Of a stretch of 64,000 bases of DNA, positions 52,401-59,766 are shown piece after piece. A program made the translations under genes and the position numbers. How positions within the stretch are numbered: position 1 is the first letter of the stretch; each line of letters starts with the position of its first letter. The stretch is from the NCBI GenBank assembly GCA_029961685.1, contig JARWKL010000004.1, positions 19,838,348 to 19,902,347 on the forward strand. The letters are read 5' to 3'. Under the pieces are notes generated by a model. That model had not been told where the DNA came from and ran no database searches. It saw only the letters and a program-made list of their open reading frames with translations. Source of the DNA: Aristolochia californica. Taxonomy: Eukaryota; Streptophyta; Magnoliopsida; Piperales; Aristolochiaceae.

Positions 52401-55400
52401 AACCATTTAAAGAGAATAACATTAAATTCTCAAGTGAACGTACGGTGGGATATTTACCCGAGTCAAACAAACCATTATTTTGCCCATTTACAAAAAGCTG
52501 ACCTATCGATCATAGATGATTGTAAAGTGATTTACATGCGTGACAGGCTAAATTTTTACAAGGAATGACTTATGGATTGGGAGTCAACACTCAGTTAAAA
52601 ATCCCCCGCCTCCCCCTTTTCCCGACAATTGTAAAACCTGATATAAAAAAACTAAAAAGAGTTTACAATCCCTAAAAATTAAAGACTTTTTTTGGAATTA
52701 TCTCTGTCTACATTTGTGCATTGTTCATTTCCATTTTAGATGTATACTTTTGTTCTTAAATCAAAACTTGAGTTTTCACTTTCCCTTCATCTTGTAAACA
52801 TAAAAAGAGATAAATTTCAAATAGATCACAACAAAATTAAAATTTTAGAGTTTATGTATGGAAAAAATTAAAATCAATAATAAATGTAAGTAAAGAAAAT
52901 TTATTCACACACCACAAATGAACACAAAAGTTTTGTTATAAAAGTTTGGGAAATTCCACTAGTTCAACCCTAATAGCTCGGAATTTTATAAGAAAGAGAT
53001 TCTTCTACACATGTTTTAAAAAATGGATATGCATGCTTGAAATATGTTAAAGATGCAAATGACCTATGGATCCAAACCTTTTAAAGTGAATAACATTAAA
53101 TTCTCAAGTGAACATGCGATGAGATATTTACCCGAGTCAAGCAACCCATTATTTTGCCCATTTACAAAAAGTTGACCTAACGATCATATATGATTGTAAA
53201 GTGATTGATCATGCGTAACGGGCTATATGTTTATAAGGAATGACTTATGGATTGGGAGTCTACACTCAATTAAAAATCCCCAGCCTCCCCCATTTCCCAA
53301 CGATTGTAAAACTTGATTTATAAAAACTATAAAGAGTTTACAATCCCTAAAAATTACAGACACTTTTTTGAATTATCTCTCTCTACATTATTGCATTGTG
53401 CATTTCCATTTTAAATGTATACTTTTTTTCGTCAATTAAAACTTGAGTTTTCACTTTCACTTCATCTTGTAAAAAAAATAAAAATAAAAGGAAAATAGAT
53501 CACAACAAATAGAAAATTTTAGAGTTTATATGTGGAAAAAATCTAAAGCAATAACACATGTAAGTAAAGAAAATTTATTCACACACCACAAATGAACATA
53601 AAAGTTTTGTTATCTTAGTTTGGGAAATTCCTCTAGTTCAACCCTTATAGCTCGGAATTTTATAAGAAAGAGATTTTTATACACATGTTTTAAAAAATGG
53701 ATATGCATGGTTGAAACATGTTATAGATGAAAATGACCTCTAGATCCAAACCTTTTTAAAGAGAATAACATTAAATTCTGAAGTGAATGTGGGGTGGGAT
53801 ATTTACCCGAGTCAAACATGCCATTAGTTTGCCCATTTACAAAAAGCTGACCTAACGATCGTAGATGATAGTAAAGTGATTTATCAAGCGTAACGGGGTA
53901 TATTTCTATACGGAATGACTTATGCAATGGGAGTCTATTCTCAGTTAAAAATCCTCCGCCTCCCCCTTACCTGACAATTGCAAAACCTGATATATAAAAG
54001 CTAAAAAGAGTTTATTATCCCTAAAAATTATAGACACTCTTTGGAAATTTCTCTCTCTACATTTGTGTATGGTGAATTTCCATTTTAGATGTATACTTTT
54101 TGCTTAAATCAAAACTTGAGTTTTCACTTTCCCTTCATCTCGTTAAAAAGAAAAGAGATAAAAGGCAAATAGATCACAACAAAATGCAAATTTTAGAGTT
54201 TATGTAAGGAAAAATTTAAAGCAATAAAAAATATAAGTAAAGAAAATTTATTCACACACTACAAATCAAGACAAAAGTTATGTTATCCAAGTTTGCGAAA
54301 TTCTACTAGTTCAGCACTAATAGCTTGGAATTTTATAAGAGAGATTTTTCTACACATGTTTTGAAAAATCAATATGCATGCTTGAAACATGTTAAAGATG
54401 CAAATGACCAATGGATCGAAAACTTTTAAAGAGAATTACATTAAATTCTTAAGTGAATGTGTAGTGGGATATTTACCCGAGTCAAACAATCCATTATTTT
54501 GCCCATTTACAAAAAGCTGACATAACAATCGTAGATGATTGTAAAGTGATTTTTTATGCGTAACGGGCTATATTTTTGCAAGGAATGACTTATGGATTGG
54601 GAGTCTACACTTAGTTAAAAATCCCCTACCTCCCCATTTTCGCAACGATTGCAAAACCTGATATATAAAAACTAAAAAGAGTTTACAATCCCTAAAAATT
54701 ACAACCACTTTTTGAAATTTTCTCTCTCTACATTTGTGCATTGTGCATTTCCATTTTAGATGTATACTTTTTTCTTAAATCAAAACTTGAGTTTTCACTT
54801 TCCCTTCATCTCGTAAACATAAAAAGAAAAAAAAGGCAAATTGATCACAACAAAATGAAAATTTTAGAGTTTATGTATGGATAAAATTTAAAGCAATAAA
54901 AAATGTAAGTAAAGTGAATTTATTCACACACCACAAATGAACAGAAAGGTTTTGTTATCCCAGTTTTGGAAATTCCATTAGTTCAACCCTTATAGCTCGG
55001 AGTTCTATAAGAAAGAGATTTTTCTCCACATTTTAAAAAAAATGGATATGCGAGCATGAAACATGTTAAAGATTCAAATGACCTATGGATCCAAACTTTT
55101 TGAAGAGAATAACATTAAATTTTGAAGTGAACATGCGATGGGATATTTACCTGAGTCAAAATAGCCCATATTTTGGCCATTTAAAAAAAGTTGACCTAAC
55201 GATCATAGATGATTGTAAAGTGATTTATCATGAGTAACGGGCTATATTTTTGTAAGGAATGATTTATGGATTGGCAATCAACATTCAGTTAAAAATCCCC
55301 CGCCTCCCCCTTTTCCCGACGATTGCAAAACCTGATGAATAAAAACTTAAAAGAGACTATTGGCCCCAAAAATTACAGACACTTTTTGTAATTATCTCTC

Positions 55401-55944
55401 TCTACATTTGTCCATTGTGCATTTCCATTTTAGATGTGTACTTTTTTCTTAAATGAAAACTTGAGTTATCTCTTTCCCTTTATCTCGTAAACGTAAAAAG
55501 AGATAAAAGGTAAAACGATCACAACAAAATGAAAATTTTAAAGTTTATGTATGGAAAACATTTAAAGCAATCACAATTGTAAGGAAAGAAAATTTATTCA
55601 CACACCACAAATGAACACAAAAGTTTTGTTATCCAAGTTTTGGAAATTCCTCAAGTTCAACCCTAATAGCTTGGAATTTCATAAGAAAGAGATTTTTCTA
55701 CACCTGTTTTAAAAAATGCATATACATGCTTGAAACATGTTAAAGATGCAAATTACCTATGGATCCAAACCTTTTAAAGAGAATAACATTAAATTCTTAA
55801 CTGAATGTGTGGAGGGATATTTAACCGAGTCAAACAAGCCATTATTTTGCCCATTTACAAAAAGCTGACCTAACGATCGTAGATGATGGAAAAGTGATTT
55901 ATCATGCATAACGGGCTATATTTTTGTAAGAAATTACTTATGGA

Positions 55945-55949
55945 TTGGT
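55945..55949 (+). repeat. Target-site duplication, left (TTGGT)
   Basis: The five bases immediately before the left LTR equal the five after the right LTR. Removing the element and one copy restores a normal satellite monomer start (TGGATTGGT then GTGTCTACACTC). Five bp is the usual length for LTR retrotransposon integration. Confidence 0.96.
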
Positions 55950-56021
55950 TGTTATGCACGCAATAACATTATTATTTTAGTGTTTTCTTTAATTTACTTT
56001 ATTTTATTTTAGTTTTAGGTC

Positions 56022-56105
56022 ATAGGGGTATTTTTGGAATATTTTATTTATAGGGGTATTTTTGGAATATTTTATTCATAGGGGTATTTTTGGAATATTT
56101 TATTG
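56022..56105 (+). repeat. 28-bp tandem repeat x3 in left LTR
   Basis: Units at 56,022, 56,050 and 56,078, each beginning ATAGGGGTATTTTTGG and continuing AATATTTTATT. They differ only in the last base (T, C, G). They lie just upstream of the telobox and TATA-like motif, where LTR enhancers usually sit. A role as a promoter-proximal enhancer is inference. Confidence 0.95.
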
Positions 56106-56106
56106 T

Positions 56107-56115
56107 AAACCCTAA
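56107..56115 (+). promoter_or_regulatory. Telobox-like motif, left LTR
   Basis: AAACCCTAA, a perfect match to the plant telobox known from promoters of growth-related genes, 13 bp before the TATA-like motif. A regulatory role here is inferred. Confidence 0.45.
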
Positions 56116-56127
56116 CCGGGTGAACCC

Positions 56128-56134
56128 TATTTAA
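56128..56134 (+). promoter_or_regulatory. TATA-like motif, left LTR
   Basis: TATTTAA in the context CCCTATTTAAGGGG, downstream of the 28-bp repeats. Its placement fits the U3 promoter, which would put the RNA start (U3/R border) about 25-35 bp downstream. No other candidate in the LTR is as well placed. Promoter activity is inferred. Confidence 0.6.
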
Positions 56135-56379
56135 GGGGTAAGAGTAATGAGAAAGAAAGCATTGAAGTATTAAGAATTAGGTTAAATCTAGAGTAAAGAG
56201 GCTTAGAGTTTTCCTCAACGAGCTCTAGGGTTTTCAAGCTTCCCTTTGGCTTGATCTTCGTTTTCATCTTCCCCATGTCTTCCTACTACCCCTACGGTAA
56301 TGCCTGGAAGACCCGTAACCCGTGGCAGACTCCAGATCCTCCCAAAGAATCCACGTGTTAGATCCGGGACCGTAACAAC

Positions 56380-56391
56380 TGGTATCAGAGC
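56380..56391 (+). other. Primer-binding site (initiator tRNA-Met)
   Basis: TGGTATCAGAGC, two bases after the left LTR, is complementary to the 3' end of plant initiator tRNA-Met. This is the usual minus-strand primer site of plant Ty1/copia and Ty3/gypsy elements. It fixes the orientation of the element as + and supports a plant origin for the window. Confidence 0.93.
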
Positions 56392-56545
56392 AGGAACACA
56401 ATGGGTTATTCTATATCCCAAGAAAGATGGGTTGCTATGGGTAAGGAATTGGAGGAAATACGAGCACGGTTAGATGCTTCAATTGAATGTTCGGCAATGG
56501 AGCCACGTGCTCCCACAGAAAAGGTCATACGACCTGAAATTTCCT

Positions 56546-56569
56546 GCATATGCGTAGGCATATGCGTAG
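56546..56569 (+). repeat. 12-bp perfect tandem repeat
   Basis: GCATATGCGTAG twice in a row, within the first part of the retrotransposon frame and in frame (four codons each). Confidence 0.9.
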
Positions 56570-56829
56570 AAGAGGCAGCTGCTGCTTTGGACGAGTAGAA
56601 AGGCCAACGGCCAGGAACTCCAGCGGCGACGACATCGGAATTTGGGGATTCCGAAATTCCAAAATTGACTGCACCGGAAATTCCGACGGCACTCGAAATC
56701 TCTGAGCAAGCGCAGAACTTCCGATATGCCTCCAAGGGCTACGATTCGCCTCCAAGTGGTGCGATTCGCCGCCGGCGTAGTAGGCGACCTAGTCGCTTCC
56801 CTTGGGTTCGTCGGCAAACTACCCAAGAG

Positions 56830-56889
56830 CCCTCTGTCTCGGAAAAATTCCAAGCGGCGACGCCTCAGCGGGCTTCTCGTCGCCACCGG
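56830..56889 (+). repeat. Internal duplicated segment, copy 1
   Basis: CCCTCTGTCTCGG through to CCACCGG; the related copy starts 156 bp downstream. The offset is a multiple of three, so the frame is kept in both copies. The copies are clearly diverged, so the duplication predates insertion here. Confidence 0.7.
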
Positions 56890-56985
56890 CGAAGCAAAAT
56901 AGTTCGTCGGCGCCATAAGCAACTTTTCCACAAGGGATCTCGGTTCCGGGAGGCTGAGGAACGACGATTTACAAGTTTCCGAGAC

Positions 56986-57045
56986 CCCTCTGTCTTGGAA
57001 ACTATCCAGGCGGTGAAGCCCCGACGGGCTGCGATTCGCCACCGG
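56986..57045 (+). repeat. Internal duplicated segment, copy 2
   Basis: CCCTCTGTCTTGG through GCGATTCGCCACCGG, offset 156 bp from copy 1, with several substitutions but no net length change across the aligned part. Confidence 0.7.
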
Positions 57046-57173
57046 AAATTCATGCGATTCCATCGGTGCCGGGAGAGAGGAAGGAGACGAACGTCGCCGG
57101 TAATCGTCGGTGCCGTGAGGAACAGAACCGCCGGCCGCTGAGTTCGGGAGCCGCCGAAGGAAGAAGACGACTC

Positions 57174-57210
57174 CCGATTAAATTTTCCTAACTTAGGAAA
57201 ATTTAATCGG
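57174..57210 (+). other. 37-bp palindrome (18-bp arms, 1-base spacer)
   Basis: Arms 57,174-57,191 and 57,193-57,210 are perfect inverted complements around a single C. They begin CCGATTAAAT and end ATTTAATCGG. The arms are AT-rich within a GC-rich setting, just downstream of the reading frame. It could form a cruciform in DNA or a hairpin in RNA. A terminator, packaging or dimerisation role is only a guess. Confidence 0.92.
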
Positions 57211-57241
57211 CCCGGTCCGCTGAGTCGCAAGCCGGACCGGG
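57211..57241 (+). other. GC-rich inverted repeat
   Basis: CCCGGTCCG at 57,211-57,219 pairs with CGGACCGGG at 57,233-57,241 around a 13-base loop, directly after the 37-bp palindrome. A further short dyad (GGTTC, CT, GAACC) follows. The cluster suggests a structured RNA region. Confidence 0.85.
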
Positions 57242-57295
57242 TTCCTGAACCGGGTCAACCCAGGTTAACTCGGACCGGCCCCCCCTCTCCCCCAC

Positions 57296-57322
57296 AAAAA
57301 AAAAAAAAAAAAAAAAAAAAAA
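57296..57322 (+). repeat. Poly-A tract, 27 A
   Basis: Uninterrupted A27 after a C-rich stretch (CCTCTCCCCCAC), about 155 bp beyond the end of the reading frame and 107 bp before the purine tract. Either slippage at a short A-run, or a trace of a polyadenylated RNA joined into the element. No AATAAA lies upstream. Confidence 0.9.
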
Positions 57323-57404
57323 CGGGCAAACAGAGGGGGCGTCATAGCTTTCGCGGATGCTACTTCAGCACCGGTGAAGACGTCGGCATACAGACACTAC
57401 TTCC

Positions 57405-57422
57405 GAGCTTGAGGACAAGCTC
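57405..57422 (+). other. Short hairpin before the purine tract
   Basis: GAGCTTG and CAAGCTC are perfect 7-bp complements around AGGA. GAGGACAAG-type sequence close to the purine tract is, from memory, a familiar sight at the 3' end of plant Ty3/gypsy elements; that link is inference. Confidence 0.7.
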
Positions 57423-57429
57423 GTTTTCC

Positions 57430-57437
57430 AAGGGGGG
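57430..57437 (+). other. Polypurine tract (plus-strand primer)
   Basis: AAGGGGGG, five bases (TGTAA) before the right LTR. Position and composition fit the plus-strand primer of reverse transcription. The five-base gap is slightly unusual. Confidence 0.85.
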
Positions 57438-57514
57438 TGTAATGTTATGCACGCAATAACATTATTATTTTAGTGTTTTCTTTAATTTACTATATTTTAT
57501 TTCAGTTTTAGGTC

Positions 57515-57626
57515 ATAGGGGTATTTTTGGAATATTTTATTTATAGGGGTATTTTTGGAATATTTTATTTATAGGGGTATTTTTGGAATATTTTATTTAT
57601 AGGGGTATTTTTGGAATATTTTATTG
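57515..57626 (+). repeat. 28-bp tandem repeat x4 in right LTR
   Basis: Units at 57,515, 57,543, 57,571 and 57,599 of the same 28-bp sequence as in the left LTR, one copy more. Both LTRs should be identical at insertion, so a unit was gained or lost afterwards, or during reverse transcription by slippage. Confidence 0.95.
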
Positions 57627-57627
57627 T

Positions 57628-57636
57628 AAACCCTAA
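57628..57636 (+). promoter_or_regulatory. Telobox-like motif, right LTR
   Basis: AAACCCTAA at the equivalent position of the right LTR, unchanged. Confidence 0.45.
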
Positions 57637-57648
57637 CCGGGTGAACCC

Positions 57649-57655
57649 TATTTAA
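57649..57655 (+). promoter_or_regulatory. TATA-like motif, right LTR
   Basis: Identical motif in the right LTR. If active it would drive transcription outward into the satellite. Confidence 0.5.
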
Positions 57656-57898
57656 GGGGTAAGAGTAATGAGAAAGAAAGCATTGAAGTATTAAGAATTA
57701 GGTTAAATCTAGAGTAAAGAGGCTTAGAGTTTTCCTCAACGAGCTCTAGGGTTTTCAAGCTTCCCTTTGGCTTGATCTTCGTTTTCATCTCCCCCATGTC
57801 TTCCTACTACCCCTACGGTAATGCCTGGAAGACCCGTAACCCGTGGCAGACTCCAGATCCTCCCAAAGAATCCACGTGTCAGATCCGGGACCGTAACA

Positions 57899-57903
57899 TT
57901 GGT
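57899..57903 (+). repeat. Target-site duplication, right (TTGGT)
   Basis: Perfect match to 55,945-55,949. The satellite continues in phase directly afterwards, so nothing was lost or gained at the target beyond the duplication. Confidence 0.96.
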
Positions 57904-58522
57904 GTGTCTACACTCAATTAGAAATCCCCCGCCTCCCCCTTTCCTGACGATTGCAAAACCTGATATGTAAAAACTAAAAAGACTTTACAATCCCTTAAAA
58001 TTACAGACACTTTTTGGATTTTTCTCTCCCTAAATTTGTGCATTGCGCATTTCCATTTTTCATGTATACATCTTTCTTAAATCAAAACTTGATTTTTCAC
58101 TTGCCCTTCATCTCGTAAACAAAATAAGAGGTAAAAGGCAAATAGATCACAACAAAATGAAAATTTTGGAAATGTAAATAAAGAAAATTTATTCACACAC
58201 CACAAATGAACAGAAAAGTTTTGTTATCCCAGATTGGGAAATTCCACTCGTTCAACCCTAATTGCTCGGAATTTTATAAGAAAGAGGATTTTCTACACAT
58301 GTTTAAAAAATGGATATGCATGCTTGAAATATGTTAAAGATGCAAATGACCTAAGGATCCAAACCTTTAAAAAGAGAATAATATTAAATTCTCAATTGAA
58401 CATACGGTGGGATATTTACCCGAGTCAAACAAGCCATTATTTTTCCCATTTACAAAATGTTGACCTAATGATCATAGATGATCATAAAGTGATTCAACAT
58501 GGGTAACAGCTATATTTTTGTA

Positions 58523-58839
58523 AGGAATGACTTATGGATTGGGAGTCAACACTCTGTTAAAAATCCCCCACCTCCCCGTTTTCTCAAGGTTTGCGAAACC
58601 CGATATATAAAAAGAAAAAAGATTTTACAATCCCTAAAAATTACATACACTTTTTAGAATTATCTCTCTCTGGATCCAAACCTTTTAAAGAGAATAACAT
58701 TAAATTCTCAAGTGAACGTGCGGAGGGATATTTACCCGAGTCAAACAACCCATTATTTTGCTCATTTACAAAAAGTTGACCTAATGATCATAGATGATTG
58801 TAAAGAGATTTATCATGCGTAATGGACTATATTTTTACA
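58523..58839 (+). repeat. Truncated satellite monomer (317 bp)
   Basis: This monomer lost about 350 bp: AATTATCTCTCTC is joined near 58,671 to TGGATCCAAACC, skipping the A-run, ACACCACAAATG and AGTTCAACCC landmarks. Both neighbours are close to full length. It lies about 0.6 kb from the end of the LTR element and is the shortest monomer in the window. A deletion between short CT-rich matches is the simplest explanation. Confidence 0.88.
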
Positions 58840-59751
58840 AGGAATGACTTAAGAATTAGGAGTCAACAGTCAGTTAAAAATCCCCCGCCTCCCCCTTTTC
58901 CTGACAATTGCAGAACCTAATATATAAAAAATAAAAAGAGTTTACAATCCCTAAAAATTACTAACACTTTTTGGAATTTTCTCTCTCTACATTTGTACAT
59001 TGCGCATTTCTATTTTAGATGTACACTTTTTTCTTAGATCAAAACTCTAGTTTTCACTTTCCCTTTATCTCTTAAAAAAAAAAAGAGATAAAAGGGAAAT
59101 AGATCACAACAAAATGAAAATTTTAGAGTTTATGGATGGAAATAATTTAAAGCAATAAACAAATGTAAGTAAAGAAAATTTATTCACACATTAGAAATGA
59201 ACACAAAAGTTTTGTTATCCAAGATTGCGAAATTCCACTAGTTCAACCTTAATAGCTCGAAGTTTTATAAGAAAGAGGTTTTTCTTCACATGTTTGAAAA
59301 AATGGATATGCATGCATGAAAGATGTTATAGATTCCAATGACCTATGGATCCAAACCTTTTAAAGAGAATAACATTAAATTCTCAAGTGAATGTGCGGCG
59401 GATATTTACCCGAGTCAAACAAGCAATTATTTTTCCAGTTTACAAAAAGCTGACCTAACCATCATAGCTAATCGTAATGTCATTTATCATAAGTAACGAG
59501 CTATATTTTTGTAAGGAATAACTTATGGATATGGAGTCAAGATGCAGTTAAAAATCCCGCGCCTGCCCCTTTTCCCGACGATTGTAGAACCTTATATATA
59601 AAAACTAAAAAGAGTTTATAATCCCTAAAAATTATTGACACTTTTTGGAATTATCTCTCTCTACATTTTTGCATTGTGAATTTCCATTTTAGATGTATAC
59701 TTTTCTCTTAAATCAAAACTTGTGTTTTCACTTTCCCTTCATCTCGTAAAC

Positions 59752-59766
59752 AAAAAAAAAAAAAAA
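59752..59766 (+). repeat. A15 tract
   Basis: Expanded A-run at the usual place after CTCGTAAAC and before GAGATAAAAGG. Confidence 0.85.

Larger units (their letters stand above)
1..55949. repeat. Satellite DNA array, ~674-bp monomers (left part)
   Basis: Head-to-tail tandem array, all monomers in the same orientation. Starts were placed at the landmark AGGAATGACTTATGG; 86 starts fall here, most spaced 670-677 bp. Shared landmarks in order: a C-rich tract, TATATAAAAAC, GAGTTTACAATCCC, a pyrimidine-rich stretch, an A-run followed by GAGATAAAAGG, TTCACACACCACAAATGAAC, AGTTCAACCCTAATAGC, GGATATGCATGC, and the best-conserved block, around GTGGGATATTTACCCGAG. No gene interrupts it. Known: long satellites of this sort mark heterochromatin. 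Inferred: location is centromeric, pericentromeric or subtelomeric; the sequence does not decide which. The family is not recognised. Confidence 0.97.
41822..55949. repeat. Satellite block 5: regular monomers with ~9-monomer higher-order pattern
   Basis: Starts: 41822, 42493, 43165, 43842, 44509, 45181, 45854, 46528, 47198, 47865, 48533, 49207, 49880, 50554, 51229, 51900, 52561, 53236, 53911, 54581, 55255, 55929 (interrupted). Spacing is very even (661-677 bp). Shared private variants pair 45,854 with 50,554, 46,528 with 51,229, 47,198 with 51,900, 49,207 with 53,236, 49,880 with 53,911, 44,509 with 54,581 and 45,181 with 55,255. This suggests a nine-member unit of about 6 kb that has lost monomers in its second copy. 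Monomer 43,165 is an outlier of the block 4 type. Confidence 0.75.
55950..56377 (+). repeat. Left LTR (428 bp)
   Basis: Starts TGTTATGCACGC and ends CCGTAACA, giving TGTTA/TAACA terminal inverted repeats. The first 19 bp also fold back on themselves (TGTTAT with ATAACA, 55,963-55,968). It contains three copies of a 28-bp unit, a telobox-like AAACCCTAA and a TATTTAA motif. Against the right LTR I see differences at 55,999, 56,010, 56,077, 56,270 and 56,359, plus one missing 28-bp unit. Confidence 0.95.
56401..57141 (+). pseudogene. Gag-position reading frame broken by one in-frame TAG
   Basis: An ATG lies nine bases after the primer-binding site. The frame runs 65 codons to TAG at 56,596-56,598, then stays open in the same frame to TGA at 57,139-57,141: 247 codons in all, counting both stops. 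The first part has an acidic/basic helical stretch (KELEEIRARLDAS). The second part is very rich in Arg, with clusters such as RRRRSRRPSR, and contains two related copies of a segment 52 codons apart (EPSVSEKFQAATP; DPSVLETIQAVKP). There is no CCHC knuckle and no protease or polymerase motif. Position suggests a gag remnant or a captured, basic, RNA-binding-like segment; neither is proven. A 194-codon frame is also open on the other strand, so coding in either is uncertain. I recognise no family. Confidence 0.45.
55950..57898 (+). mobile_element. Non-autonomous LTR retrotransposon (1,949 bp)
   Basis: A complete element: TG...CA-ended LTRs at 55,950-56,377 and 57,443-57,898, a 5-bp target duplication TTGGT on both sides, a primer-binding site two bases after the left LTR, and a purine tract before the right LTR. 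The interior is about 1,065 bp and visibly GC-rich against the AT-rich array. No protease, reverse transcriptase, RNase H or integrase can be read in any frame, so movement would need another element's proteins. The size fits the TRIM-like or small non-autonomous class. The initiator-Met site, purine tract and a GAGGACAAG hairpin just upstream recall plant Ty3/gypsy elements, but assignment is inference. LTRs differ by five substitutions and one 28-bp unit, so insertion is recent. Confidence 0.95.
57443..57898 (+). repeat. Right LTR (456 bp)
   Basis: Same ends as the left LTR, with four copies of the 28-bp unit instead of three, which accounts exactly for the 28-bp length difference. Otherwise collinear with five substitutions. 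It would supply the 3' end processing of the element's RNA; no clear AATAAA signal was found. Confidence 0.95.

Noticed and set aside
56479..57063. 194-codon open frame on - inside the LTR element
   Set aside because: Antisense to the element and likely a shadow of the GC-rich + frame; no recognisable family. Kept only as a note because it is as long as the + frame.
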